Part shown: one piece after another, positions 8,372-17,285 of the stretch
How the letters are laid out: each line of letters starts with the position of its first letter
Numbering within the stretch: the first letter of the stretch is position 1
Source: an uncultured Planctomycetota bacterium
Lineage (GTDB): Bacteria > Planctomycetota > Phycisphaerae > UBA1845 > Fen-1342
Direction of reading: 5' to 3'
Assembly (NCBI GenBank): GCA_900696535.1
Contig: CAADGM010000016.1
Span: 62,001 to 126,000 of the forward strand
Length of the DNA stretch: 64,000 nt
Translations under genes and position numbers: made by a program
The notes under the pieces: generated by a model
What the model was told of the DNA's origin: nothing
The model's database searches: none
Seen by the model: only the letters and a program-made list of their open reading frames with translations

Positions 8372-8506
8372 AGCCTCCTCAGGCTCGTCGGCGGCAAGCC
8401 CGCCGGGAAACGCTCCCGACGGCGGAAGCCGCGCTCGGCTCGGCGGGATGGCGGCGGGTCAGGGAAGCGGGGCGCCCGCCCGACGTGCCCCGCCTACGCG
8501 TAAGTC

Positions 8507-8513
8507 AGTATAG
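8507..8513 (-). promoter_or_regulatory. -10 box (CTATACT) of the LOG-family gene
   Basis: The minus strand reads GCTATACTG here, one of several CTATACT boxes in this window. No clear -35 hexamer is present at 16-18 bases. The predicted leader is about 130 bases. Confidence 0.35.
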
Positions 8514-8545
8514 CGTCGGGCGCTGCGATTCGGCTCGCCGCCGGA

Positions 8546-8574
8546 TTGACCACTCCGGACGCGCGATTTAGGAT
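8546..8574 (+). promoter_or_regulatory. sigma70-type promoter of the GT2 gene
   Basis: TTGACC (8546-8551), an exact 17-base spacer and TAGGAT (8569-8574), with transcription expected near 8581 and the ATG at 8629. One of the best promoter matches in the window; the same TAGGAT -10 box serves the miniprotein gene. Confidence 0.6.
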
Positions 8575-8628
8575 AGCTCGCTTTGTGTATGGGAATTGCA
8601 TGCCCTCACAAGGCGGGTGCGGTTCGCG

Positions 8629-10158
8629 ATGGAGACTGAAGTCTTAGCGCAGTGGGCCTCATGGGCCTACCTGACCGTGCTGACGCTCATCTGCATCTAC
8701 GGGGCACACCGTTACTTCCTGGTGCTGCTCTTCTATCGGGTCCGCAACCGGGCACCCGCACCGGCCGGCCGCTTCACCGACCTGCCGCCGGTGACCGTCC
8801 AGCTCCCGATGTACAACGAGAAGTTCGTTGCGGAGCGCATTATCGCCAACGCCTGCGCGATTGACTACCCCCGCGACAGGCTCCAGATCCAGGTGCTGGA
8901 CGATTCGACCGACGAAACGCGCGAAATCGCGGCGGCGGCGGTCGAGCGCATGCGCGCCGCCGGTCACAACATCGAGTACCTGCACCGGACGGACCGGACG
9001 GGCTACAAGGCCGGGGCGCTCGAGGCCGGCACGCGTGTTGCCAGCGGCGAGTTCATCGCCATCTTCGATGCCGACTTCGTCCCACCCCCGACGATCCTGC
9101 GCGACACGATCGACTACTTCACCGATCCTCGGGTCGGTATGGTCCAGAGCCGCTGGGAGCACCTCAACCGCGACATGTCGCTGCTCACCCGGGCCCAGGC
9201 GATCCTGCTCGACGGGCACTTCATGATCGAGCACACCGCCCGCAATCGCACCGGGCGGTTCATGAGCTTCAACGGTACGGCGGGCGTCTGGCGCAAGGCA
9301 GCCATCGCCGATGCTGGCGGCTGGCAGCACGACACGCTGACCGAAGACCTCGACCTCTCCTACCGCGCGCAGCTCCGGGGATGGAAGTTCGTCTTCCTGC
9401 CCGCAGTGACCGCCCCGGCCGAGCTGCCACCCGAGATGAACGCCTTCAAGGCGCAGCAGCACCGCTGGACGAAGGGCGGCGCGCAGACGTGCCTCAAGCT
9501 CCTGCCGCGCGTCCTTGCCAGCCGGGCCAGCCTGCCCGTGAAGATCGAGGCTTTCTTCCACCTGACGAGCGGCGTCGTGTACGTGCTGGTCGTGCTCTTG
9601 AGCCTGCTCCTGGGGCCCGCCCTGCTGGCCAAGCTGGTCGCGCCCACGACACAGTCGAGCTGGGTCAAGGCGTTCGAGCTGGTGCTGTTCATCGTCGGCT
9701 TCGGGTCCACCGTGGCCTTCTATATGCTCAGCCAGCGGGCCCTGCTGCGCGGCTGGTGGTACGGTCTCGCGCACGTGCCGGCCCTCATGGCGGTCGGCAT
9801 CGGCATCGCCTTTAACAACGCCGTGGCCGCGATCGACGGTTTCTTCGGCCGCACGGGCGAGTTCGTGCGCACGCCGAAGTTCGGCGACGCGATCGGCCAG
9901 CGGGGCCAGACCTGGCGGAAGCGGCTGCACGGGTTCCGACCGAAGTCGAATTGGAAGGCGTGGATGGAGCTCGGGCTGGGGCTCTATCTGCTTGGGTGCG
10001 GCGTCGCGCTCTTCTTTTTCGAGCAGTGGTACGAGCGCGTCTCGATGGCCCTGCCGTTCCTGCTCATCTTCATCGTCGGGTACTTCTACGTAGCCTTCCA
10101 GACTTTCGCGACGCAGTGGCTCACGGACCGGGCCCTGCGCTCGGGCGCGGCGGCGTAG
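8629..10158 (+). CDS. membrane GT2 glycan synthase (cellulose-synthase-like)
   Basis: A processive-type family 2 glycosyltransferase of 509 residues, which would polymerise a beta-linked polysaccharide from a nucleotide sugar at the inner membrane. The GT-A catalytic series is intact: DDSTDE near residue 91, DADF near 147, TEDLDL near 239 and QQHRW near 277-281. One transmembrane segment precedes the catalytic domain and at least four follow it (about 300-500). The layout resembles CslA-type mannan/glucomannan synthases more than BcsA, since no PilZ domain follows. The ATG at 8629 is chosen for AGGCGGG upstream; a TTG at 8596 is an alternative. No partner subunit is adjacent. Confidence 0.88.
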   Translation: METEVLAQWASWAYLTVLTLICIYGAHRYFLVLLFYRVRNRAPAPAGRFTDLPPVTVQLPMYNEKFVAERIIANACAIDYPRDRLQIQVLDDSTDETREIAAAAVERMRAAGHNIEYLHRTDRTGYKAGALEAGTRVASGEFIAIFDADFVPPPTILRDTIDYFTDPRVGMVQSRWEHLNRDMSLLTRAQAILLDGHFMIEHTARNRTGRFMSFNGTAGVWRKAAIADAGGWQHDTLTEDLDLSYRAQLRGWKFVFLPAVTAPAELPPEMNAFKAQQHRWTKGGAQTCLKLLPRVLASRASLPVKIEAFFHLTSGVVYVLVVLLSLLLGPALLAKLVAPTTQSSWVKAFELVLFIVGFGSTVAFYMLSQRALLRGWWYGLAHVPALMAVGIGIAFNNAVAAIDGFFGRTGEFVRTPKFGDAIGQRGQTWRKRLHGFRPKSNWKAWMELGLGLYLLGCGVALFFFEQWYERVSMALPFLLIFIVGYFYVAFQTFATQWLTDRALRSGAAA

Positions 10159-11041
10159 GCGGCCGCGGCCGCCCCAGCAGCAGCGTCCCCACCACACCCG
10201 CCAGAACCAGCGGCCCCCCGATCAGCGTCGACGCAGCAGGCGTCTCGCTCACGGCGAGGAACGTCCACACCGGGTTCAGCACAACCTCCAGCAACACGAC
10301 CATCCCCGCCCGATGGGCCTCCACGCGCTGCAGCGCCCAAGTGAACAGGAAGTACGGCAGCGTGAACTGCACCAGGCCCATCAGCACGACCAGTCCCCAC
10401 TGCCGCGCCGTCAGCTCAAACGTCCCCCAGATCAGCGTCGGCGCGATCAGCAGCACTCCGGAGCCCAGCGCGTTCATGGCCGCAACGACCATCGCGTTCA
10501 CCGGCCGCAGGCCGCGGAGTGCGACCGTGAGGGCGCCGTAGCCCAGACCGCTGGTCAGGGCGACGAGGAGCGCGGCCAGGGAGTCGCGCGCGTGCCCGGC
10601 GAAGATGATCGCCACGCCCGCCATCGCCACCACGAGCACGGCGCCTTCGGCACGCCGCGGGCGTTCGCGCAGGAGCAGGGGCGACAGCAGGAAGATCCAG
10701 ATCGGCGACGTGTACTGGAGGATGATCGCGTTCGCGCTCGTCGTCATCGTATTGGAGATCACGAACGTGGCGGTCATCAGCGTGAACATCAGCACGCACC
10801 CCACGGGCCAGGCAGCGCCCACGTTCCTGAGCGTGTGGCGGCGCGGCCAGGCCAGCGGCAGGAACACCAGGCCGCCGATCAGCGAGCGCAGGCAGGCGAT
10901 CGTAATGCCTGGCATCTGGTCCGCGCTGAGCACCTTGATGAGCACGCCATTGAGGCTCCAAAGCGTCGCCGCGGCAAGCAGCGCGAGGACGCCGGCGTAC
11001 CGGGTGGGCGCCGAGGCGGGGCCGGGGCGGGCGGCAGACAT
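10121..11041 (-). CDS. EamA-family (DMT) transporter
   Basis: A 306-residue inner-membrane protein with about ten hydrophobic segments arranged as two EamA repeats, the pattern of drug/metabolite exporters such as RhaT or YdcZ relatives. A conserved first helix (ATLWSLNGVLIKVL) and the start of the second repeat (TSGLGYGALTVALRGL) are visible. The substrate cannot be told. The start MSAARPGP at 11041 is taken because the longer open frame upstream has no membrane character. The 3' end overlaps the convergent GT2 gene by 38 bases. Confidence 0.82.
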   Translation of the reverse strand: MSAARPGPASAPTRYAGVLALLAAATLWSLNGVLIKVLSADQMPGITIACLRSLIGGLVFLPLAWPRRHTLRNVGAAWPVGCVLMFTLMTATFVISNTMTTSANAIILQYTSPIWIFLLSPLLLRERPRRAEGAVLVVAMAGVAIIFAGHARDSLAALLVALTSGLGYGALTVALRGLRPVNAMVVAAMNALGSGVLLIAPTLIWGTFELTARQWGLVVLMGLVQFTLPYFLFTWALQRVEAHRAGMVVLLEVVLNPVWTFLAVSETPAASTLIGGPLVLAGVVGTLLLGRPRPPTPPRPSAGPGP

Positions 11042-11264
11042 GTGGCGAACGATACTCGCGGGAAGCGTCCCGTGGCATGCAGCCTGCGGCCCAAAGCACG
11101 ACCATATCGGGCCTGGCGGTCCCGCGAGGCGCTCTTGCGCCGGTCTTCGATCGGTGTTGTGCAGGACTTCTTCGGCGCGTGCTCGGGCTTCGCGGCCCGG
11201 CGCCGTACAATGACGGGCACGTAGAGTTGGACGCCGCCGTGCGGGGGACGAAGGAGGCTGCAAC

Positions 11265-12983
11265 GTGAGTCGATCACCGTCCCTGAGCCGCGTGCGATCC
11301 CTGTTTGCGGGCTGGGCGCTGCTGTCGTGCCTGCCTGCGGTGCTCGCCGCCCCCATCGTGCGGCCCTCGACCGACGCCGGCAGCACCTACCGCGGGCCGG
11401 CCGCGGGCGTCGACTGGGCGCGCCCCGTCGCCTCGGGCGACCTGGATGGCGACGGCCACGACGAGCTCATCATCTCGGCCTCCAAGTCGTGGGGCGGCTT
11501 CACCAGCCGCGTGTACGTCATCCGCGGCGGACCGGACGCGGATCGACGCGGAATCGTGGACCTCTCGGGGGTCGCCGCCGACCAGGTCATCATCGGCGCC
11601 ACGGTGGACGACAACCTCGGCGCGTCGATCGCCACGGGAGACGTCAACGGCGACGGCGTCGACGACCTGCTCCTGTGTGCGTCGAACGCGTCTTCCGGCG
11701 CCCTGACGAATTGCGGCATCGCCTACCTGATCTACGGCGGGCCAGACTTCTTCGCCCAGTCCACGCGCCCCCTGTCCGTCGCCAGCAACTGGGACCTGCG
11801 GATCATCGGCCCCGAGTCGGGCGCCGACATGGGCGGCAGCAGCCTGTTCGGCGGCCTGGACGCCCAGGCGGCCGCCATCGGTCGACTCGACGCCGACGAA
11901 TACGGGGACATCGCGCTCGGCGCGCACCTGGCCAACGGCGGCGGCAGCGACTCCGGCCGCGCGTACATCGTGTTCGGCGGGCCGTTCCCGTCCGGCTTTA
12001 CGCTCGACCTGGGTTCGGGCGGCTTCCCGCTCGTGCGCATCGACGGTCGCGCCACTTACGACGAGCTCGGGACGGTGGTGCGGACGGGCGACATCACCGG
12101 CGACGGCATCGATGAGCTGATTCTCGGCGTGCAGTACGCCAGCCGCGGGCTGTTCACCTCCGACGGCGCGGTGTACATCTTCCGCGGCCGGGCAGCCTGG
12201 CCTGCCCTCTGGCGGCTCAATCAGACGCCCGCCGACATGACCCTCATCGGCCGACGCAAAAACGACGAGCTCGGCGCGTCGCTCGCGGTCGCCGACTTCA
12301 CCGGCGACGGCATCGCGGACCTCGCCTCGGCTGCCCCGGGCGCCGAGATGGGCACGCTCAACGACCAGCGGGGAGACGGGTTCATCTACGGACTGGTCGG
12401 CTCAACGAGCTACCAGACCGGGACCTACTCGATCGACTATGGCGTCGTCACGCCCAACTTCCTCCTGATCGGCGACTTCGAGGAGAACCTCGGCATGCTC
12501 GTAACCGCGGGCGACTTCAACGACGACGGCATCGCCGACATCGCCGCGGGCGAGTGGTTCGGCGAGGCAGCCTCCAACGGCGTCGTCGAGGTGCTCTACG
12601 GGCGGCCGTTCGCGCCGGGGGCCACGTTCAATGCCGGCGTCAACACCGACCTGCGAATCGTCGGCGCCCCAAACGACCGCATCTCGTTCTCGCTGGCCTC
12701 GGCGGACACGAACGGCGACGGCCGCGACGACGTCGTCTTCGGCACGCCGTTCAACAACGGCGACCGCGGCACGGTATACGTCATGACGCACATCCAGGGC
12801 GACGCGGACCTGGACGGTGATCTGGACCTGCGCGACGTGGCGGCGTTTCAGCCCTGCTTCGCGGGCGCCGGCGCGCCGCCGCCGGGAGCGGGCTGCACGC
12901 AGTTCGACTTCAACCTGAACAGCTTCGTGGACGCGCCCGACCTGCTGAAGCTCGAAGCCTGGATGACCGGGCCGGGCGTGTAG
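11265..12983 (+). CDS. secreted seven-bladed FG-GAP propeller protein with C-terminal calcium-loop module
   Basis: A 572-residue exported protein. A signal peptide (about 1-29, ending LPAVLAAP) is followed by seven integrin-alpha/FG-GAP repeats, each with a D.(D/N).DG..D calcium loop (for example DLDGDGHDELIIS, DVNGDGVDDLLLC, DFNDDGIADIAAG), consistent with one seven-bladed beta propeller. The C-terminus (about 512-572) carries a dockerin-like pair, GDADLDGDLDLRDVAAF and FDFNLNSFVDAPDLLKL. The start is GTG, behind a strong GAAGGAGG. A surface adhesion or matrix role is the usual inference; no enzyme motif is seen. Confidence 0.85.
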   Translation: MSRSPSLSRVRSLFAGWALLSCLPAVLAAPIVRPSTDAGSTYRGPAAGVDWARPVASGDLDGDGHDELIISASKSWGGFTSRVYVIRGGPDADRRGIVDLSGVAADQVIIGATVDDNLGASIATGDVNGDGVDDLLLCASNASSGALTNCGIAYLIYGGPDFFAQSTRPLSVASNWDLRIIGPESGADMGGSSLFGGLDAQAAAIGRLDADEYGDIALGAHLANGGGSDSGRAYIVFGGPFPSGFTLDLGSGGFPLVRIDGRATYDELGTVVRTGDITGDGIDELILGVQYASRGLFTSDGAVYIFRGRAAWPALWRLNQTPADMTLIGRRKNDELGASLAVADFTGDGIADLASAAPGAEMGTLNDQRGDGFIYGLVGSTSYQTGTYSIDYGVVTPNFLLIGDFEENLGMLVTAGDFNDDGIADIAAGEWFGEAASNGVVEVLYGRPFAPGATFNAGVNTDLRIVGAPNDRISFSLASADTNGDGRDDVVFGTPFNNGDRGTVYVMTHIQGDADLDGDLDLRDVAAFQPCFAGAGAPPPGAGCTQFDFNLNSFVDAPDLLKLEAWMTGPGV

Positions 12984-12990
12984 AGCCTAT

Positions 12991-13139
12991 CCGAGAATCC
13001 GTGGAGCATCCGCTATCAACGGGTGCCGGTTGCTCGGAGACGAGTGGCAGGCCGCCATCCAGGCCGCTCTGTCGTCCGACCTGTGCAACACCTGCCGATA
13101 GCGGGTGCTCCACGTCGTGCTCCTCTGAGTTCTGGGAAA
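12991..13139. repeat. fold-back dispersed repeat, copy A
   Basis: Two 26-base arms (13000-13025 and 13089-13114) match as inverted repeats at 22 of 26 positions, with a 63-base centre. The right two thirds of the element is clearly homologous to 20137-20298, sharing the motif GATAGCGGGTGCTCCACG and the end GTTCTGGGAA. A truncated left end recurs at 36873-36893. No coding capacity. It sits within the gap 12984-13422, which otherwise holds only the tRNA terminator. Confidence 0.6.
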
Positions 13140-13380
13140 CGTTCTTGAACCTCCTCCTCCGTCCCGGAGAGGGGTTGGGGGGCAGAATTCTCGGCGGGAG
13201 CAGCGCCCTCATCTCTCCGGCTGTCGCCGAGCCGGGTCCGGAGATTGCCTCACGTGTTCGTCGTCCCGGCGCTGGGAATAGACTCAGCCTCGCCGGCTCG
13301 ACACCCGCCAAACGACATCCCAACGCGCGCTTGGCGCCGCGGCTCTGCGCTTCGGTCGTTCGAGGGTCGCTGGGCGCACG

Positions 13381-13407
13381 AAAAAACCGCGACCTGCGCC
13401 GCGGTTC
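13381..13407 (-). terminator. intrinsic terminator of tRNA-Gly
   Basis: On the minus strand AACCGCG (13400-13406) pairs perfectly with CGCGGTT (13385-13391) across an 8-base loop, and the stem runs into a T tract (13381-13386). It lies 16 bases after the tRNA, on the same strand. Confidence 0.75.
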
Positions 13408-13422
13408 CTTGTCGATCTCAAA

Positions 13423-13494
13423 AGCGGGTGATGGGACTTGAACCCACGACATTCACGTTGGCAACGTGACGCTCTACCACTGAGCTACACCCGC
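13423..13494 (-). tRNA. tRNA-Gly (GCC)
   Basis: A 72-base cloverleaf with the acceptor stem GCGGGTG/CACCCGC, the D-arm AGCTCAGTGGTAGAGC, an anticodon arm with loop TTGCCAA (anticodon GCC, reading GGC/GGU) and the T-arm loop GTTCAAG. The discriminator is U and no CCA is encoded. An intrinsic terminator follows on the minus strand. Confidence 0.96.
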
Positions 13495-13886
13495 AGTGGT
13501 CGGCCGGCGGCGCCACAGGGATACCGCATGCCTACGACGTTCATATCCCGGCCGGCGCGGTTTGGCAAGGGGTCGGCAGCGCGGCCGGGTCGCGGCGCGC
13601 CGGTAACCGGCACGGGCATTGAGACTTAGAACGCCTGACTGGACGGAGACCTGCCCGCGAGGAGGCAACCCTCCACCAGGCGTACGCCGCGCGCTCGCGA
13701 TCGCGCTTCGGATCAGATTCCCACCTCGGCGGGCGCTCCGAACCCTGAGCCTCGAACGCTCGATGCGCCCCGAGCCGATACCGTGATCGGGCCGCGGCAC
13801 ACTTGCGCGCGTGCGGAGATTATGCGACACTCCGCGGCGCATGACGATCGAGTCGATGAAATGGGCACCATGAGCGCGACGGCGTT
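13495..13886. other. 392-base gap with no gene seen
   Basis: Region between tRNA-Gly and the sugar-phosphate transferase. It must hold the promoters of both, but no convincing -35/-10 pair, repeat or conserved structure was found. Confidence 0.4.
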
Positions 13887-14603
13887 ATGAGCACGGCGGA
13901 TCGTAACTCGTCCTCGCGCGCCGCCCCGCCGACGCCCGTCGCGTCGCCGCTCGGCCGGACAGCTCTCGACACGCCGGTACGGTGCGGCGCGTCGCGCGCG
14001 TACCTGCTGCTCAAGCACACCGTCGATCGGGTGTCGGCGGCGCTCGCCCTGGCGGTGGCGTGGCCGCTCATGCTCTATCTCGCCTGGCGCATCCGCCGGG
14101 ACTCGCCCGGCCCAGCGCTGTTTCGGCAGACGCGCGCCGGGGCGGGCGGGCGGCCGTTCACGATGTACAAGTTCCGCACGATGCGGACGGACGCGGACCC
14201 GTTCGGCGACTCGCCACAGAGCGGCCAGGATCCGCGGCTGACGCGCCTGGGGCGGTGGCTTCGGGAGACGAGCCTGGACGAATTGCCGCAGCTCATCAAC
14301 GTGCTGCGCGGGGAGATGTCGCTGGTGGGGCCGCGGCCACTGTACGTGCAGCAGATGGCGGAGTGGGACGCGCGGCAGCGTGGCCGGTTGCTGGTTCGGC
14401 CGGGGCTGACGGGGCTGGCGCAGGTGCACGGCCGGGGGAGCCTGACGATCGAGGAGAAACTCGAGTACGACGTGCGGTACGTGGAGACGTGCGGGCTGTG
14501 GACGGACGTTCGAATCCTGTGGGAGACGGTCTTCGGCGTGTCGCGCGGCGCGGGGATCTACGAGGTGCGCTACTCGAAGGACCGGGAGCGGCGGGGTGGA
14601 TGA
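13887..14603 (+). CDS. undecaprenyl-phosphate sugar-phosphate transferase (bacterial sugar transferase)
   Basis: Initiates glycan assembly by moving a sugar-1-phosphate from a nucleotide sugar to undecaprenyl phosphate. The 238-residue protein has the short monotopic form: one membrane segment at about 50-66, then the catalytic domain with LFRQTRAGAGGRPFTMYKFRTM, the DE pair in TSLDELPQLINVLRGEMSLV, GPRP and the RPGLTGLAQV signature. It lacks the extra N-terminal helices of WbaP. It stands alone, 33 kb from the main EPS locus, so it may supply a separate pathway. A Pro/Ala-rich N-terminal tail precedes the membrane segment. Confidence 0.92.
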   Translation: MSTADRNSSSRAAPPTPVASPLGRTALDTPVRCGASRAYLLLKHTVDRVSAALALAVAWPLMLYLAWRIRRDSPGPALFRQTRAGAGGRPFTMYKFRTMRTDADPFGDSPQSGQDPRLTRLGRWLRETSLDELPQLINVLRGEMSLVGPRPLYVQQMAEWDARQRGRLLVRPGLTGLAQVHGRGSLTIEEKLEYDVRYVETCGLWTDVRILWETVFGVSRGAGIYEVRYSKDRERRGG

Positions 14604-14656
14604 GCGGCCGAGCAGCCGTTCGAGAAACGGCCGGAGCAGCCCCGCCTTGCAACTCA

Positions 14657-14682
14657 GTAGCGCCGGACCTCCGTATCCGACG
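14657..14682 (+). repeat. small palindromic repeat GTAGC-GGAC-CTCCGT-TCC, copy 1
   Basis: A 26-base unit with a GGAC/GTCC-type hairpin around a CTCCGT loop. An inverted copy is at 14740-14765 and a perfect-hairpin copy at 39630-39657. The gap 14604-14906 contains only these repeats. The pair faces each other and could fold together in either transcript. Confidence 0.5.
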
Positions 14683-14739
14683 ACGCTCCGTGGCACCCGG
14701 CCCGCGAGTTCGACGCTCTCGGCCACACTGATGCGGCAC

Positions 14740-14765
14740 CGCTGGACACGGAGGTCCAGTGCTAC
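14740..14765 (-). repeat. small palindromic repeat, copy 2 (inverted)
   Basis: On the minus strand it reads GTAGCACTGGACCTCCGTGT and closes with CCAGCG. The core hairpin is CTGGAC-CTCCGT-GTCCAG. It is in inverted orientation to copy 1, about 60 bases away. Confidence 0.5.
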
Positions 14766-14906
14766 GGTTCTTGAGCGGGCTGCTGGCGTGAGCGATCCCA
14801 CCGCGCGCAAGGTCGCGGCCGGCGTCTCGTGTATGGGCCATCGACGCCGGCCGCTGGGTAGGACCTTACTTGTCAGCCGCGTTCAGCGCGGCCACACGCG
14901 CTCGGG

Positions 14907-17021
14907 TTACAGGCATCCGCACCAGCCGCTGAGGCACGTCACGAACGCGTCGATGTCGTCGAAGTCGACCACGCCGTCGCAGTTGACGTCGCCGTTCTGC
15001 CACACGCACAGCGGGTACTCGGCGGTGTAGGCGGACGGACCGCTCAGGGCCGCGACAAACGGGTCGATGTCGTCGAAGTTGACCACGCCGTCGCAGTTCA
15101 TATCGCCCTTGTTGTAGCTGAACTCATAGGCGCCACGGTCGATCAGCGGGGCCCCGCCGGTGCCCGTGTCGGGCCGGGCCGGCACGTCGTAGCGGCGGAC
15201 GCGGCGGTCGAGGTCGAGCGGGATCTGCTCGAACGTGTTGTTGTTGCCGTTGAGGTCGTAGGTGTCGGTGTAGATGAGCGCGACGTTGCCGGCGTCGATG
15301 CAGGGGCTGGTGGGCAGGAGCCGGCAGTTGTCATCGAAGTCACCGGCGATGTTGTTGGGGCCGTCGGCGTCGACGAACTGCGGATCCGCGTCGAAGCCCT
15401 GGAGCGTGGTGTAGGTCCGCGAGATCAGGGCGCCGTTCCACGCGTTCAGGTTCTGGTTGCCGACGGGGTTACCTGGGATGTTGTCCCAGTTGCCCCACAG
15501 GATCGAGTTGCCGATGGTGACCGACGGCACGCCCGTGCCGACGCCCTTGTTGGCGAAGACGCCGCCGCAGTAGCCGCTCGTCGAGGCGTTCTTGGAGATC
15601 GTTGCGTTGCGGATGACCATGCCGTGCCCGGCGATGCCCGCGACTGCGATCGCCCCACCGTCGCCGAACTGGGCCGTGTTGCCGGACATCAGGCAGCCGA
15701 ACATCGTCGCGTTGGAGAACGAGACCTTGATGCCGCCGCCGCCGCCGACGGCCGAGTTGCCCAGGAAGCGGCAGTTGAGGAAGTACGGCGCGCTGGCGGA
15801 ACTGACGTAGACGGCGCCGCCCTCGCCCTCCGTGTAGCCGTTGTAGAACACGGACTCGACGAAGGCCGGCGAGCTGTTGATCATGTACACGGCCCCGCCG
15901 TCGGTGCTCGACCGGTTGTTTGACAGCGAGCAGTTGCGGACGACCAGGTTGCCGCCGTTCATGTAGATCGCGCCACCCCGGCTATCGGCGCCGGAGCCGT
16001 TCGCGTTGCCGCGGACGATGTAGAAGCCGTCCAGCAGCGTGCTCGAAGACGTGTTACTGGCATCGACGACGTGGTAGGCGTCGTCCGCCGTGCCCGAAGC
16101 GCCGATCGAGCCCGAGAGGTACGTCGGGTAGAGCTGACCCGCCGGCCGGTCATGGATCGACGACTCGCTGCCGGAGAAGTTGCCGTACATCTTCAGCCCG
16201 GCAGGAATGACGAAGCTCTCGCTGCGGCTGGTGCCGGTCGTGGTGTAGTAGAAGCCGTTGGCGACCCAGATCTCGACGTACGCGCCGTTGATGATCTTGG
16301 CATACTTCAGCACGGGCTGGAGGTCGCGGAACGCGCCCGCCCAGGAGCGGCCGTCGGCGTCGGTGCCGTCGATCTTGTCCACGTAGAAGCGGACGCGGGA
16401 GGCGCTCATCTTGACGAGCTGGATGCCGCCCACCACGCCCGGCCCCTGCGAGCCGAAGCCGATCACCTTCACCGTCAGGCTGCCGCCCGCGTTGACGTTG
16501 ACGATGTGCAGCGTGTAGGTCAGCCCCGGGCCGTGGAAGTTGCCCGCCGGGTTGCCGCCGGCGTCCTGGAGGTCGTCGCCCACGCAGTTGCTCACCAGCA
16601 CCTGCGCCCGAGAGTTCGAGTTCGGCGAGGCCGTGTAGGTGTACACGGCGTACTGCCCGAACTGGAGGTTGCTGAACGTGAAGTTCATGTCCATCGACGA
16701 GCTGGTCTGGTAGTCCTCGATCAGCTTGTCGAAGTCGCCCGAGGTCTGCGGGTCAGAGGCGTGCTCGAAGGTACCCTCGAGCGAGCGCGTGAAGCTCACC
16801 GCCGAGTTCGTGCCGTCCAGGTTCTTCAGCGTCGATACCTGGGGCGTGCCCGAATTGATGTCGTTCCAGAAGCCCGGTTGGGCCGCCCCGGCGGCGTAGG
16901 ACGACGCGGGCACGCCCGCCCCGTTCCCGCTCGTGCGGTTCATGTCGATATTGAAGGACTGCCCGAACGCGGCGGCCGTCGCCAGGCCGCAGACCGTAGC
17001 CAGAATCAGACGCATGTACAT
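14907..17021 (-). CDS. secreted right-handed beta-helix protein with two C-terminal calcium-loop repeats
   Basis: A 704-residue exported protein. A signal peptide (MYMRLILATVCGLATAAAFG) leads into a jelly-roll-like domain (about 20-200), followed by a parallel beta-helix region (about 215-600) with GG..Y....S...F..C.F..N.A-type coils, as in polymorphic outer-membrane and pectate-lyase-like proteins. The last about 65 residues hold two dockerin-like motifs, GDMNCDGVVNFDDIDPFV and GDVNCDGVVDFDDIDAFV. The ATG at 17021 follows AAGGAG with a 6-base gap, so the upstream in-frame ATG at 17039 is rejected. Probably surface-attached; it may bind or cut polysaccharide, but no catalytic residues are evident. 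A 10-bp hairpin lies in the leader at 17073-17101. Confidence 0.85.
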   Translation of the reverse strand: MYMRLILATVCGLATAAAFGQSFNIDMNRTSGNGAGVPASSYAAGAAQPGFWNDINSGTPQVSTLKNLDGTNSAVSFTRSLEGTFEHASDPQTSGDFDKLIEDYQTSSSMDMNFTFSNLQFGQYAVYTYTASPNSNSRAQVLVSNCVGDDLQDAGGNPAGNFHGPGLTYTLHIVNVNAGGSLTVKVIGFGSQGPGVVGGIQLVKMSASRVRFYVDKIDGTDADGRSWAGAFRDLQPVLKYAKIINGAYVEIWVANGFYYTTTGTSRSESFVIPAGLKMYGNFSGSESSIHDRPAGQLYPTYLSGSIGASGTADDAYHVVDASNTSSSTLLDGFYIVRGNANGSGADSRGGAIYMNGGNLVVRNCSLSNNRSSTDGGAVYMINSSPAFVESVFYNGYTEGEGGAVYVSSASAPYFLNCRFLGNSAVGGGGGIKVSFSNATMFGCLMSGNTAQFGDGGAIAVAGIAGHGMVIRNATISKNASTSGYCGGVFANKGVGTGVPSVTIGNSILWGNWDNIPGNPVGNQNLNAWNGALISRTYTTLQGFDADPQFVDADGPNNIAGDFDDNCRLLPTSPCIDAGNVALIYTDTYDLNGNNNTFEQIPLDLDRRVRRYDVPARPDTGTGGAPLIDRGAYEFSYNKGDMNCDGVVNFDDIDPFVAALSGPSAYTAEYPLCVWQNGDVNCDGVVDFDDIDAFVTCLSGWCGCL

Positions 17022-17072
17022 TGCTTTCTCCTTCCGCATGGTGGTTGCTGTTTAAGGGGTTCACAGTTTCCA

Positions 17073-17101
17073 ACGATCAGCCGTGGCCCTTGGCCGATCG
17101 T
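17073..17101 (-). other. hairpin upstream of the beta-helix gene
   Basis: ACGATCAGCC (17073-17082) pairs with GGCCGATCGT (17092-17101) with one mismatch and a 9-base loop, about 50 bases before the start codon. It may be a leader structure or operator. Confidence 0.3.
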
Positions 17102-17285
17102 CAGCCCTCTGAAGGCAGTAACCGGAACCGCACCCGGCGACCTTAGGAAATTCGTTCGGTCGCTGAACCCCCGGGAGCAGCCCCCACGTCGCCGGCAGCG
17201 AGCGGGACGGCGGCGGACGACGAATTGGCCTCAGGAAGAAACCCGGACAGGGCGATAGGGACGCCCGCGAGCCCAGGAACGCGGC

